Below are positions 38,390 to 47,967 of a stretch of 64,000 nucleotides of DNA, piece by piece; position 1 is the first letter of the stretch; each line of letters opens with the position of its first letter. The stretch spans positions 61,348 to 125,347 of the forward strand of contig VXSG01000046.1 of assembly GCA_009838075.1 (NCBI GenBank), written 5' to 3'. The notes below the pieces were generated by a model that worked only from the letters and a program-made list of their open reading frames with translations, ran no database searches and was not told where the DNA came from. This stretch comes from Boseongicola sp. SB0665_bin_10 (GTDB taxonomy: Bacteria > Pseudomonadota > Alphaproteobacteria > Rhodobacterales > Rhodobacteraceae). Both the position numbers and the translations under genes were made by a program.

Positions 38390-39538
38390 CTATTTCACGG
38401 AACCGGCAAGGATGCCGCGAACGAGGTAGCGCTGCATCGCGAAAAAGACGGCGAGCGGCACAGCGATCGAGATGAAGGCGGCGGTGGCGAGGATCTCCCA
38501 GTTGCCGCCGCGCGTTCCGAGAAGATCGGTGATCTGGTTGGTCATCACCGTGGTCTGGCCGGTTGCGTCGATCAGGAAGACCTTCGCGACCAGCAGGTCG
38601 TTCCAGGTCCAGAGGAACTGGAAGATCGCGAAGGACGCCAGGGCGGGAAACGAGAGCGGAATGATGATCTTGACGAAGATCTGGAAGTCGGTGGCACTGT
38701 CTACCTTGGCATTCTCGATGATGTCGCGCGGCAGGCCGGACATGTAGTTTCGCAAGAGATAGATCGCGAGGGGAAGGCCGAAACCGGTATGGGCGAGCCA
38801 GACACCGAGATAGCCCTTTCCGATCCCGATTCCGAGATGCAGCTTGAGCAGCGGAATCAGCGCCAGCTGCAGCGGCACGACGAGCAGCCCCACGACACAC
38901 GCAATCAGCAACGCGCGCCCCGGGAAGTCCATCCATGCCAGCGCATATGCGGCGAAGGCCGCAATCACTATGGGTATGATCGTGGCGGGAATGGTGACGG
39001 TCAGGGTGTTGAAGAACGCCTTGGCCATGCCTTCGACGTTGCTTTCGTCGAGAAGCATCTTGTCGTAGTTCGCAAGCGTGAACTCCGGCTGCGCGGTGAC
39101 GGTCGCAAAGACCCGTTGCCCGCGCCCCGCGATCTGCTCGTCGTTGCCGCGCCACTCGTAGTCGCCGCTGGCCTGAACCGTGATCGTCTCTCCGTCGCCC
39201 AGGTCGGCGGTGTCGCCCGCGAGGTAGATGTCGATGGCGCGCGACGAGGTGCCCCAGACGCTGATCGCCTTTTCCTCTCCGTCAAAGAGGTTTCCCGAGA
39301 CGACGAACGCGCTCCCGTCCGCCACCCGGTTCTCGTCGGGATCCGCCGCCCGGGCAACCACGTTCTGCTCCGCCGGGAAGAGAGAGGCCCACCAGCCGGA
39401 TGTCGAGATCTGGTCCGCCGTGCGGAAGGACGAAACAAAGAGCCCGACGGTCGGAATCAGCCAGAGCACGACCATGACCACGACCGAGATGTGAACCGCC
39501 CAGGTGAGCGACGACTTGCTTCCTGCAATGGATTGCAT
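38390..39538 (-). CDS. aglG: Alpha-glucoside ABC transporter permease, MalG type
   Basis: 382 residues. The first membrane helix (VVVMVVLWLIPTVGLFVSSF) is followed by a periplasmic insert of about 120 residues (from 45 to 165), then the usual MalG core with EAA loop ENAKVDSATDFQIFVKIIIP. The enlarged periplasmic domain is normal for AglG proteins compared with MalG. Overlaps aglF by one base and precedes aglA. Confidence 0.93.
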   Translation of the reverse strand: MQSIAGSKSSLTWAVHISVVVMVVLWLIPTVGLFVSSFRTADQISTSGWWASLFPAEQNVVARAADPDENRVADGSAFVVSGNLFDGEEKAISVWGTSSRAIDIYLAGDTADLGDGETITVQASGDYEWRGNDEQIAGRGQRVFATVTAQPEFTLANYDKMLLDESNVEGMAKAFFNTLTVTIPATIIPIVIAAFAAYALAWMDFPGRALLIACVVGLLVVPLQLALIPLLKLHLGIGIGKGYLGVWLAHTGFGLPLAIYLLRNYMSGLPRDIIENAKVDSATDFQIFVKIIIPLSFPALASFAIFQFLWTWNDLLVAKVFLIDATGQTTVMTNQITDLLGTRGGNWEILATAAFISIAVPLAVFFAMQRYLVRGILAGSVK

Positions 39539-40764
39539 CAGCGCATCTCCTTTCGGGCGTTCCAGACGTTCCAGGCAAGGATCGGCGAGACGAGGATCAT
39601 GATGACGATCGCCGAAGCCGAACCAACGCCCCAGTCATTGGCCCGGAACAGCTTGTCGAACATGTAGTTCGCAAGCACCTGCGTCTGCCACTGGCCGTTG
39701 GTCATCGCGAACACGATGTCGAACACCTTGAGGACGACGAGCGTGATCGTCGTCCAGACGACCGTGATCGTCGGTATGATCTGCGGCACCTTGATCCTGA
39801 AGAAGATCTGAAGTGGGTTCGCGCCATCGACGATGGCGGCCTCAATGGTTTCCTCCGGGATGCCACGCAGTGCGGCCGAAAGGATCACCATGGCGAATCC
39901 CGTCTGGATCCAGATCAGCACGACCATGAGGAAGAAGTTGTTGAAGAAGGGAAGCGTCAGCCAGGCCTGCGGCTCGCCATAGGGAAGCTCGGTCCTGGCA
40001 AGGCCGAGGATCGACCCGGCCGAGAGCCAGATCAGGTACAGGGCCAAGGCGGCGGCGGCGGCGCGCGCAGCCTGGATCCAGATGCCGCCGCCGCCCGAGA
40101 GCGCGGGCCGGAAGATGATGTAGCCAGCATAGGCGACCAGGGCCGCAAAGACGAAGACGATCGCGATCGGCAGCACCTGCAGGAAGAGCACCGACATGGC
40201 GCCACCCTCGAACTGGACCCAGATCGCGTTCAGGAGGCCGATCTGCGCCTTGTCCTCGGGACGTGCGTCGTAGATCAGCTTGAAGATGACCGACGCGCCG
40301 ACAAACGATATGGCCATCGGCATGAAGACCAGCGACTTGGCCACGTTGCCCCAGGCGATTCGGTCCGTGAGCTGCGCGGCCAACAGGCCGAATGCGGTAG
40401 AGGCGGCAGGCACCACGATAAGCCAGAGCATGTTGTTTCGCATGGCCTCCCAGAACTTCGGCTCGGCCAGCATCTGCTGGTAGTTGGCGAGGCCCACGAA
40501 GGCGCCATCCTGGCTTCGGTCGGTGAGCGAGAGGCGCAACGTCTCGATCACCGGATATCCAAGGTAGAGGCCAAGCGCGAAGACGGCCGGCGCGAGGAAC
40601 AGCCATGGCCGCACGTGGTTGGCGCGATTGATGTTCCGTCCCGCGTTCGGCCCCTTTCCCGGAAAGAGCACCTTGTCCAGAAACAGGTTCGAAAGGTAGA
40701 AATACCCGATGCAGGCGCCGACGCCTATGATGATCGTCACGAGTCCGAGCAATGCAGGATGCAT
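39538..40764 (-). CDS. aglF: Alpha-glucoside ABC transporter permease, MalF type
   Basis: 408 residues. An extra N-terminal membrane helix (LLGLVTIIIGVGACIGYFYL) precedes the MalF-type core, and a variable hydrophobic segment rich in Ala/Gly falls near 210-250. The EAA loop is EAAIVDGANPLQIFFRIKVP (about 325). Forms the pore with AglG. Lies 70 bases after aglE. Confidence 0.93.
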   Translation of the reverse strand: MHPALLGLVTIIIGVGACIGYFYLSNLFLDKVLFPGKGPNAGRNINRANHVRPWLFLAPAVFALGLYLGYPVIETLRLSLTDRSQDGAFVGLANYQQMLAEPKFWEAMRNNMLWLIVVPAASTAFGLLAAQLTDRIAWGNVAKSLVFMPMAISFVGASVIFKLIYDARPEDKAQIGLLNAIWVQFEGGAMSVLFLQVLPIAIVFVFAALVAYAGYIIFRPALSGGGGIWIQAARAAAAALALYLIWLSAGSILGLARTELPYGEPQAWLTLPFFNNFFLMVVLIWIQTGFAMVILSAALRGIPEETIEAAIVDGANPLQIFFRIKVPQIIPTITVVWTTITLVVLKVFDIVFAMTNGQWQTQVLANYMFDKLFRANDWGVGSASAIVIMILVSPILAWNVWNARKEMR

Positions 40765-40834
40765 GGAGCGCCCTCCCCGCGCCAGGTTGGATGGATGCGA
40801 CGGGGCCCGTCGGCCGGACCCCGTCCCTGCGTGA

Positions 40835-42103
40835 CTACTTCAACGCGTCCCAGCTGTCCTGGACTTCCTGGGCGACTTCGGCGGCGCTCTTGCCGCCCGA
40901 GTAGTCGACCATCCCGGTCCAAAACGAGCCCGCGCCGACGCCGCCTGGCATCAGGTCGGATCCGTCGAACCGGAAGGTGGTGGCGTTCAGGAGGATCTCG
41001 TTCATCTTCCTGAGCGTCGGATCGCCGAACGCGTCCGGATTCACGCCCTTGTGCGGCGTGAGGAAGCCCTTGCGGGCCATCCAGATCTCGTGCGCGGCCG
41101 GATCCTTGAGATATTCGATCAGGTCATGCGCGGCCTGGTTCTCGTTGGTGATGGCCCAGACCGTTCCGGCGCCCAGAACCGGCTTGCCGAGTTCCCTGCC
41201 GGCATAGGCCGGGAAGTAGAAGAAGTCGACATCCTCGCCGACCACGGTGCCTTCGGGAAAGAAGGCCGGAATGAACGAGGCCTGCCGATGCATGTAGCAC
41301 TGGGGCGGGCTGTCGAACATTCCCTTGGGGCTGTCGCGGAAATCGGTCGAGGCAACCGCGGCCGCGCCACCCGCGACATAGTCGTCGTTGCGGGAAAAGG
41401 CCCCGAACTCCTCGATCGCGCCCACGACGGCATCGTCGGTGAAGGAAATCTCGTTCGTGACCCACTGGTCGTAGACGGACGGGGGCTGTGTACGTAGCAT
41501 CATGTCCTCGACCCAGTCGGTCGCAGGCCAGCCCGTCGCGCCACCCGAGCCGAGACCGATGCACCAAGGCGTGTCTCCGTCGGCGACGATCATGTCGGAC
41601 AGCGCGTGCAGTTCCTCCATGGTCTCCGGCACTTCGTAGCCGGCATCCTCGAAGTTCTCGGGGATGTACCATACGAGTGACTTCACATCGACCTTGTAGA
41701 AGAAGCCGAAGAGCTGGCCGTTGCCGTTCTCGTCAGCATAGGTGCCGAGGTCGACCCAGGACTGCCCGGCGGCGTAGTTTTCCCGCACCCAGTCACCGAC
41801 GCCGCCGTCGAGGGGCGTCAGGAATCCGCGGCTCGCCATGTCGGCGGCAAGTCCCGGTTGCGGAAAGACCGCAATGTTCGGCGCCGAGCCCGCCTCCGCG
41901 TCCACGAGGATCTGCTGCTCGAAGCTGTCGGAACCGACATAGCTTACGTCATGGCCGGATTTCGCGGCAAAGTCTCCCAGCACTGCCTCGACGTTTTCCT
42001 GGTCCGGGCCAAGCCAAGGACCAAACACGGTCAGCTGTTCGGCACCCGCGCCGCCCGTGGCCAGTGCCATCACGGCCGCGCTGGCAAGTAGTGATCTGTT
42101 CAT
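40835..42103 (-). CDS. aglE: Alpha-glucoside ABC transporter substrate-binding protein
   Basis: 422 residues from the ATG at 42103, with GGGAGAG upstream. The signal peptide is NRSLLASAAVMALATGGAGA, cut before EQLTVFGPW. Mature features are FGFFYKVDVKSLVWYIPENF near 140 and CIGLGSGGATGWPATDWVED near 190, characteristic of AglE. The frame is open a further 28 codons upstream but that stretch overlaps the promoter. First gene of the agl operon. Confidence 0.93.
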   Translation of the reverse strand: MNRSLLASAAVMALATGGAGAEQLTVFGPWLGPDQENVEAVLGDFAAKSGHDVSYVGSDSFEQQILVDAEAGSAPNIAVFPQPGLAADMASRGFLTPLDGGVGDWVRENYAAGQSWVDLGTYADENGNGQLFGFFYKVDVKSLVWYIPENFEDAGYEVPETMEELHALSDMIVADGDTPWCIGLGSGGATGWPATDWVEDMMLRTQPPSVYDQWVTNEISFTDDAVVGAIEEFGAFSRNDDYVAGGAAAVASTDFRDSPKGMFDSPPQCYMHRQASFIPAFFPEGTVVGEDVDFFYFPAYAGRELGKPVLGAGTVWAITNENQAAHDLIEYLKDPAAHEIWMARKGFLTPHKGVNPDAFGDPTLRKMNEILLNATTFRFDGSDLMPGGVGAGSFWTGMVDYSGGKSAAEVAQEVQDSWDALK

Positions 42104-42162
42104 GAAGCTCTCCCTATATCCGAACCCGAAGGCCCATTCGAAGGTTGTCGCGATGAGTTTCT

Positions 42163-42174
42163 CAAAGCGCTTTG
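42163..42174. promoter_or_regulatory. LacI-type operator at the aglE promoter
   Basis: CAAAGCGCTTTG is a perfect 12-bp palindrome with the central CG typical of LacI-family sites. On the minus strand it lies just downstream of a TTGACA (42211-42206) and GATGTT (42188-42183) pair spaced 17 bases, the likely aglE promoter. AglR is the presumed ligand-responsive repressor. Confidence 0.7.
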
Positions 42175-42236
42175 GATAACTTAACATCTCCGAACTTGTT
42201 CTTCATGTCAACGTATTTCTTGACAAATCTTTAGCT

Positions 42237-42264
42237 TTGACAAATTGCTGCCGTCTCGTATGCT
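42237..42264 (+). promoter_or_regulatory. Probable sigma-70 promoter of aglR-glk
   Basis: TTGACA at 42237-42242 and TATGCT at 42259-42264 are separated by 16 bases, and the predicted start lies about 20 bp before the aglR ATG at 42293. The operator at 42275-42290 would overlap the transcript start. Confidence 0.6.
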
Positions 42265-42274
42265 CTCGCAGAAC

Positions 42275-42290
42275 TTGAAACCGCTTTGAA
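42275..42290. promoter_or_regulatory. Second LacI-type operator, next to aglR start
   Basis: TTGAAACCGCTTTGAA is an imperfect palindrome centred on CG, with the right half matching the site at 42163-42174. It ends two bases before the aglR ATG, so AglR binding here would repress its own gene. Two sites 113 bp apart could allow looping. Confidence 0.6.
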
Positions 42291-42292
42291 CG

Positions 42293-43378
42293 ATGAACCT
42301 GAAGGAATTCTCACACCGCATCGGGCTTTCCCCCACGACCGTCAGCCGTGCGCTGAACGGGTATCCTGAAGTCAGCGAGAGAACCCGGCGGAAGGTCCTG
42401 GAGTCCGCGGAACGGCTCGGCTACACCCCGAATTCCCGAGCGGCGCGCCTGGCAACGGGCCGCGCCATGACGATCGGCCACATCCTGCCCCTGTCGAAGG
42501 AGCATGAAATGGTGAACCCGATCTTCTCGGATTTCATCGCGGGTGCGGGCGAGCAGTATTCCAGGTCCGGTTACGACCTTTCGCTCTCCGTCGTGCGGGA
42601 CGAAGACGAGGAGGAAGCCTACCGGGATCTCGCCACGCGGGGCGTGGTCGATGGCGTCGTGATCCATGGTCCCAAGGTGGAAGACCCCCGCATCCGCCTG
42701 CTCGGCGAACTCGGCCTTCCCTTCGTCGTGCACGGACGGTCAAGCAGGGTGCAAGGCGAATACAACTGGGTCGATGTCAACAACCGGCGCGCGTTCTCGC
42801 GCGCGACGGAATTCCTGCTTGATCTCGGGCACCGCAGGATCGGCCTGATCAACGGTCTTGACGGAATGGACTTTGCCACCCGCAGGCTGAACGGCTACGG
42901 TGACGCGCTGGCCGCACGCGGCATCGCCCGGGATCCGGAACTGGTTTTCAGTGGCGAGATGACCGAGAACTATGGCTTCGCGACGACCATGCGGATGTTC
43001 GATTCACCCAACCCGCCCACGGCAATCCTGATATCGTCGATCATCCCCGCGATGGGGGCACGCAGAGCGCTGCATGATCTGGGCATCGGCCTCGGAGACG
43101 AGGTATCCGTCGTGATCCATGACGACGACCTGTCCTATTTCCGGAACGAGGGAGACGTTCCGATCTTCACCGCCACACGATCCTCGGTCCGGGAAGCCGG
43201 GCGTCTCTGCGCCGACATCCTTCTCGACACGATCCGCGGCGCACAGGACGAGCGACGACATGTTCTTCTGGAGGCAGACCTCACGGTTGGACAATCGACG
43301 GGGCCGGCACCGGCAATGCGTCACCTGCTTGGCCGTGACCGCGCGGCAGCCTTGCGCCGCCCGCAAGCATTGACTTAG
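42293..43378 (+). CDS. aglR: LacI-family transcriptional regulator of the agl cluster
   Basis: 361 residues. The N-terminal HTH and hinge are NLKEFSHRIGLSPTTVSRAL and NGYPEVSERTRRKVLESAER, with the minor-groove helix around NSRAARLATGRA. The rest is a periplasmic-binding-protein-like sensor. Divergent from aglE across a 189-bp region with two matching operators, so it should sense an alpha-glucoside or derived sugar and control both directions. Confidence 0.9.
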   Translation: MNLKEFSHRIGLSPTTVSRALNGYPEVSERTRRKVLESAERLGYTPNSRAARLATGRAMTIGHILPLSKEHEMVNPIFSDFIAGAGEQYSRSGYDLSLSVVRDEDEEEAYRDLATRGVVDGVVIHGPKVEDPRIRLLGELGLPFVVHGRSSRVQGEYNWVDVNNRRAFSRATEFLLDLGHRRIGLINGLDGMDFATRRLNGYGDALAARGIARDPELVFSGEMTENYGFATTMRMFDSPNPPTAILISSIIPAMGARRALHDLGIGLGDEVSVVIHDDDLSYFRNEGDVPIFTATRSSVREAGRLCADILLDTIRGAQDERRHVLLEADLTVGQSTGPAPAMRHLLGRDRAAALRRPQALT

Positions 43379-43406
43379 GTCGCCGACGCGGTCAGGACTG
43401 TTGGCC

Positions 43407-44393
43407 ATGCCGGATCACAGGGACAAGGTGTCGCTCGTCGTCGATGTCGGCGGCACGAACACGCGTGTGGCCCTCGCCGAACGGCACACGATCCTGGCCA
43501 GGTCCGTTCGGAAATTCCGGAACTCTGGATTCGACAGCCTTGAATCCATCCTGCTTCGGTTCGAAGACGATGTCGGCCTCGCTTGCGACGCCGTTGCCGT
43601 CGCGATTGCTGGACCCGTCCACGACGGGCGCGGCACTCTGACCAATCTGGACTGGACCGTCGAGCGCGAGGCTCTCGCGAACGTCACCGGTGCGCAAACC
43701 GTGTCCGTCCTCAACGACCTGCAAGCGCAGGCTCACGCACTTCAGACGATTCCGCACAGCCACCTTGCGCCCGTCGTCGCTGTCGAGCCCGAGGAGACTG
43801 GCGCCCGCAGGCTGGTGATCGGAATCGGAACCGGTTTCAACTCCGCCCTTGCCATCCCGAACGGCCCGGGCTTGATGGTGACGCCTTCCGAATGCGGCCA
43901 TATCCTCCTGCCGGCCGGCAATTCCGAGGACCTGGAGCTTGCGGGGTTCATTGCTGCGTCCGCCGGGTTTGCCTCGGTGGAGGATGTGCTTTCAGGACGA
44001 GGCATCGAGAACGTCCATGCCTGGCACGCGTCCAGGCTCGGCGAGAGCGAGACGCGGTCGGCCGCAGAAGTCCTGAAAGGCATCAGGGACGGTGACGGCC
44101 TTGCCAAGCGAACCATCGAGACATTCGTGCGGATCATGGGATCGGTCTGCGGCGACCTGGCCTTGATCCACCTGCCGTTCGGCGGGATCTATCTTGTCGG
44201 AGGCGTCGCTCGCGCCGTCGCGCCCCATCTCCGGAATTCCGGATTCGTGGCGGGTTTCCGCAACAAGGGTCGGTTCTCCGAGTTCATGGAGCAGTTCCGG
44301 GTCTGCGTTGTCGACGACGACTTTGCGGCGCTGTCAGGCCTGGCGGCTCATCTGGACGACCTCCGCAGCGGGCAGCGCACGGGACACTCGTGA
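43407..44393 (+). CDS. glk: Glucokinase
   Basis: 328 residues, Glk family of the ASKHA fold. ATP phosphate-1 motif is LVVDVGGTNTRVALAE, sugar-site residues are in LNDLQAQAHAL, phosphate-2 motif RRLVIGIGTGFNSALAI, and adenosine motif GGIYLVGGVARA. Phosphorylates glucose released by AglA, which completes the alpha-glucoside pathway. ATG 43407 is preferred to the TTG six bases earlier. 28 bases after aglR. Confidence 0.9.
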   Translation: MPDHRDKVSLVVDVGGTNTRVALAERHTILARSVRKFRNSGFDSLESILLRFEDDVGLACDAVAVAIAGPVHDGRGTLTNLDWTVEREALANVTGAQTVSVLNDLQAQAHALQTIPHSHLAPVVAVEPEETGARRLVIGIGTGFNSALAIPNGPGLMVTPSECGHILLPAGNSEDLELAGFIAASAGFASVEDVLSGRGIENVHAWHASRLGESETRSAAEVLKGIRDGDGLAKRTIETFVRIMGSVCGDLALIHLPFGGIYLVGGVARAVAPHLRNSGFVAGFRNKGRFSEFMEQFRVCVVDDDFAALSGLAAHLDDLRSGQRTGHS

Positions 44394-44530
44394 CGCGAGC
44401 GTTTTGTGCGACCTCGCGCGAGTTCGACCTCGCCGCGGCACGCCGCCGGAAACGCGCCGACGTCACATGCGCATGAGCGAGTCGACCGAGCGCGGACATC
44501 GATGCACCCCGCTCGGTCGACCGTGCCGGA

Positions 44531-45115
44531 TCACGCCTCCAGTTCGGCGTCCCAATACAGGAAATCGAACCAGGTCTCGTGCAGGTGATTCGGCGGGAAT
44601 TTCCTGCCTTGGTTCCGGAGCTTGACCGCGTTGGGCCGCTGCGGTCTGCGACGCAGCGACATGCCCGCCTGGGCGAGCGAGCTCGCGCCCTTGCGAAGGT
44701 TGCATTTCGCACAGGCCGCAACCACGTTCTCCCAGCTGGTCGTGCCGCCGCGCGACCGGGGAATGACGTGGTCGAAGGTCAACTCGCCCCGCGCGCCACA
44801 ATACTGGCACCGGAACTCGTCGCGAAGAAACAGGTTGAACCGCGTGAAGGCCACCCGCTTCTGCGGGTGAACATAGTCCTTCAGGACCACCACGGACGGA
44901 ATGTGGATTGCCGTGGACGGGCTGCGGACAACCTCTTCATATCGCGCAAGGACGTCCACGCGCTGCAGCCACACGGCCTTGACCGCTTCCTGCCAGGGCC
45001 ACAGGGACAACGGAAAGTAGCTCAGCGGCCTGTAGTCGGCGTTCAACACCAACGCAGGATGATGCCTGAGGCCCTTCGGCTCTCGCACGAAACTTGTTCT
45101 GAAACTTCCACTCAT
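44531..45115 (-). CDS. HNH endonuclease family protein
   Basis: 194 residues. The zinc-type HNH fold is visible as CQYCGARGELTFDHVIPRSR followed by GGTTSWENVVAACAKCNLRKG (two CxxC pairs and the His-Asn-His core). The N-terminal part ALVLNADYRPLSYFPLSLWP is strongly conserved in alphaproteobacterial homologues, which are chromosomal and not part of mobile elements. Its cellular role is not established. The ATG at 45115 fits that N-terminus; the frame reaches 45160. Confidence 0.88.
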   Translation of the reverse strand: MSGSFRTSFVREPKGLRHHPALVLNADYRPLSYFPLSLWPWQEAVKAVWLQRVDVLARYEEVVRSPSTAIHIPSVVVLKDYVHPQKRVAFTRFNLFLRDEFRCQYCGARGELTFDHVIPRSRGGTTSWENVVAACAKCNLRKGASSLAQAGMSLRRRPQRPNAVKLRNQGRKFPPNHLHETWFDFLYWDAELEA

Positions 45116-45282
45116 AGCCGTTCCATCCGCATCCAGCCGCCGCGCGCGTCCCTTCCACATGCGGCCCTGATTTTCGGGCGACTATATATGGCGGTGCCCG
45201 CGAGGCAAGCCCCATGAATGTTGGGTGCGACTGCAGGCCAACGTGACAGGTTTTCCACAGACTTGTCCACAAGCCCGGACGG

Positions 45283-45957
45283 TCACGATTCAGGCGGTTC
45301 GACTCCGAGCCGCTCGCGCATGAATCTCAGCGCCACGGAGAGCCCGTCGGGCGAAATGCCGTGGCCCGTTCCCTCCATCACGTGGCTGGACACCTCGAAG
45401 CCCGCGGCCTGCAGCGCTTCCGTCGCCGCTCCAAGCTCGGCAAAGGGCACCACCTCGTCGACGTCTCCGTGAACAAGCAATGCCGGCGGCCGCGACTTCG
45501 CCTCGTCGGCAATGCAGCCCGGAAACATCAACCGGCCAGAAACCCCCACGATTCCGGCCACGGGATCGAGCCGTCTCGGGGCAACATGCAGGCTCATCAT
45601 CGTGCCTTGGCTGAATCCGAAGAGCAACAAGCGACCGGGATCGAGGCCTTCGTCCGCCAGGAGCCTGGAAATGAAAGCGTCAAGCAGCTTTGCGGACCGA
45701 ACCAGCTCTTCGACCATCGCGGCTTCAGTCGACCCGTCGAGCCACGGGATCGGAAACCACTGGAAGCCCGCAGGGTTCGCCAACGACGGCGTCGGCGCGT
45801 CGACGGCCACGAAGACGGTGTCGGGAAGCAGCGGCGCAACGTGCTCGCCGATTCCGAGCAGGTCCGCACCGTTCGCCCCGTAACCGTGGAGGAACAGCAC
45901 GAGCGAGCTGTCCTTGCCGGAGGCACTGCCCCGGCGCTGGCAATTCAACTCGCTCAC
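45283..45957 (-). CDS. Phospholipase/carboxylesterase family alpha/beta hydrolase
   Basis: 224 residues. The oxyanion region is LVLFLHGYGANGADL, the nucleophile Ser is in LLFGFSQGTMMSL (about 117), the acid Asp in VHGDVDEVVPF and the His in MEGTGHGISPDG. It resembles YpfH-type esterases acting on short acyl or acyl-thioester substrates. The start is GTG 45957, which overlaps the upstream glycosylase stop as GTGA. Confidence 0.88.
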   Translation of the reverse strand: MSELNCQRRGSASGKDSSLVLFLHGYGANGADLLGIGEHVAPLLPDTVFVAVDAPTPSLANPAGFQWFPIPWLDGSTEAAMVEELVRSAKLLDAFISRLLADEGLDPGRLLLFGFSQGTMMSLHVAPRRLDPVAGIVGVSGRLMFPGCIADEAKSRPPALLVHGDVDEVVPFAELGAATEALQAAGFEVSSHVMEGTGHGISPDGLSVALRFMRERLGVEPPES

Positions 45958-46592
45958 CGAATTCCCTCCCGCTGCTTCGCGGCACGGTAATAGGCCCAGA
46001 GCAGTCGCGCGGCGACACCGCGCCAAGGCGACCATGGCTCCGCCATCTGCCGCAATTCACGTTCCGTGGGCCTGTCCGGTTTCTCGAACAGGATGCGCGC
46101 CGCTTCCTGTAGCGCAAGGTCTCCGGGCGCAAAGACATCGGCACGGCCCAACGAGAACATCGCGTAGATCTCGGCGGTCCAGCGTCCTATTCCGGGCACC
46201 TGGACGAGCGTCTCGATGACGTCTTCCGTGGGCTTCTCCCGCAACTGCCTGAAGCGGATGCCCGATGTTGCGAGTTCGCGTGCGTAGCGCATTTTCTGGC
46301 GTGAAAGGCCGCATGCCCTGAGCTCGTCATCGCTGGCTGCAACGATCTTGCGCGGGCCGGTCAGCCCGGCGGATTTCAGTCGCCCCCAGATCGCATCGGC
46401 CGCCGCCACGGAAACCTGCTGGCTGACGATGGCATCAAGAAGCGGCGCGAATCCGTCCTTGCGCCGTCGAAGCGGCAGCGGCCCGGTCAAGGCGAGGGCC
46501 CCGCGAAACCGCGGCTCGCGTCGCGAAAGATAGTCGGCCCCTTCGGCGATGCAGGCAGGAGTCTCGATGATGCGGCCTATTCCCCTTGACAC
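45954..46592 (-). CDS. DNA-3-methyladenine glycosylase II-like (AlkA/HhH-GPD)
   Basis: 212 residues; removes alkylated bases in base-excision repair. The helix-hairpin-helix is LVQVPGIGRWTAEIYAMFSL with the catalytic Asp following in ADVFAPGDLALQEAA (about 160). LDAIVSQQVSVAAADAIWGR is the family helix before it. No Ada domain is attached. Coupled to the esterase gene by a 4-base overlap. Confidence 0.9.
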   Translation of the reverse strand: MSRGIGRIIETPACIAEGADYLSRREPRFRGALALTGPLPLRRRKDGFAPLLDAIVSQQVSVAAADAIWGRLKSAGLTGPRKIVAASDDELRACGLSRQKMRYARELATSGIRFRQLREKPTEDVIETLVQVPGIGRWTAEIYAMFSLGRADVFAPGDLALQEAARILFEKPDRPTERELRQMAEPWSPWRGVAARLLWAYYRAAKQREGIR

Positions 46593-46689
46593 GATGTCCT
46601 CCCGAACGGCGCGCGGACGGTAGTTGCTGCAGCGTCAAAACGGAAGCCCCAACCTTGCCGACATTGGCGGAACGGAGTACCGGACTTGC

Positions 46690-47910
46690 ATGCCGAAGAA
46701 ACCGGTCCTTTCCACGGCGCGACGGAACCTGGCGGTTCTTGTGATCGCCCAAGGCTATCTCGGCTCGCAGATGCCGATGATGTTCATCGTGTCCGCGCTT
46801 GCCGGACAGTCGCTTGCGCCGAATCCCTGCCTTGCCACGCTTCCGATCTCGCTGATCGTGCTGGGGTCCATGCTCGCGGCCACGCCGCTGTCAGGCATCA
46901 TGCAACGGCACGGACGCATGCTCGGCTTCGTCATCGGGGCGACGGGCGGCGCCATTGGCGCGGCGCTGTCAGCCTGGGGCCTTGCCACGGGTAGCTTCGC
47001 GCTCTTCCTGATCGGTTCGGCATGCGCCGGCATGTACATGTCGTCACAGGGCTTCTTCAGATTCGCGGCGGCCGACACGGCTTCCGAGGCGTTTCGCCCG
47101 AAGGCGATCAGCTACGTCATCGCGGCGGGGCTTGCGAGCGCGGTGATCGGCCCGCAGCTGGTCAAGGTGACCGCCGATGCCTTCGTGGTGCCGTTTCTTG
47201 GCACGTATCTTGCGATCATCGTGATCAATGCAAGCGGCGCATTCCTGTTCCTTCTTCTGGACATCCCGAAGCCAAGGGCCGTCGAGGTCTCCTCGCATGC
47301 CAGGTCTCACCTGGAACTCCTGAGGTCGCCCAAGGTGCTGGTGGCGATCATCTGCGCGATGGTTTCCTACTCCCTGATGAATCTCGTGATGACGTCCACG
47401 CCGCTCGCGGTGGTGGGCTGCGGGTTCACCAAGAACAACGCGGCAGACATCGTGTCGGCTCACGTCCTGGCCATGTTCGCGCCATCGTTTTTCACTGGGC
47501 ACCTGATTGCGCGCTTCGGCGCGGAACGGATTGTTGCCATCGGGCTGGCGATCCTCGCGGCAGCCGGAGGCGTTGCCCTTTCGGGAACCGATCTCAACAA
47601 CTTCTTTGGTGCGCTCATTCTCCTGGGGCTGGGCTGGAACTTCGGCTTCATCGGCGCGACCGCGATGCTCTCGAACGCGCATCTGCCCGAGGAGCGAGGT
47701 AGGGTGCAGGGCCTGAACGACACGCTCGTGTTTGGCTGCGTGACTCTGGCGTCGCTTTCGTCCGGTGGATTGATGAACTGCACCGGCGGCTCGCCGGTGG
47801 AAGGCTGGACCTCCGTGAACCTTGCGATGGCCCCGTTCCTGGCGCTGGCGGGAGGAGCCCTGCTCTGGTTGACACTTGCGCGCCGATCACCGGGAGGGGC
47901 AACGAATTGA
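46690..47910 (+). CDS. Major facilitator superfamily transporter, YbfB/YjiJ-like
   Basis: 406 residues with 10-12 predicted membrane helices. The first starts at NLAVLVIAQGYLGSQMPMMF, and GIMQRHGRMLGFVIGATGGA carries the loop 2-3 motif. Substrate unknown. The ATG at 46690 is chosen because the upstream codons (to 46624) are not membrane-like. A hairpin lies 39 bases after the stop, but its T-run faces the other strand. Confidence 0.85.
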   Translation: MPKKPVLSTARRNLAVLVIAQGYLGSQMPMMFIVSALAGQSLAPNPCLATLPISLIVLGSMLAATPLSGIMQRHGRMLGFVIGATGGAIGAALSAWGLATGSFALFLIGSACAGMYMSSQGFFRFAAADTASEAFRPKAISYVIAAGLASAVIGPQLVKVTADAFVVPFLGTYLAIIVINASGAFLFLLLDIPKPRAVEVSSHARSHLELLRSPKVLVAIICAMVSYSLMNLVMTSTPLAVVGCGFTKNNAADIVSAHVLAMFAPSFFTGHLIARFGAERIVAIGLAILAAAGGVALSGTDLNNFFGALILLGLGWNFGFIGATAMLSNAHLPEERGRVQGLNDTLVFGCVTLASLSSGGLMNCTGGSPVEGWTSVNLAMAPFLALAGGALLWLTLARRSPGGATN

Positions 47911-47940
47911 CCGCGGTGGCAGGACGCCCTGGATTTGCGG

Positions 47941-47967
47941 AAAAAAAACGCCCGCACAAAGCGGGCG
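47941..47967 (-). terminator. Intrinsic terminator, minus strand
   Basis: A 7-bp perfect GC stem with a 5-base loop and an 8-T tail on the minus strand. It may also weakly stop the plus-strand MFS transcript, where the following bases contain few T. Confidence 0.8.
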
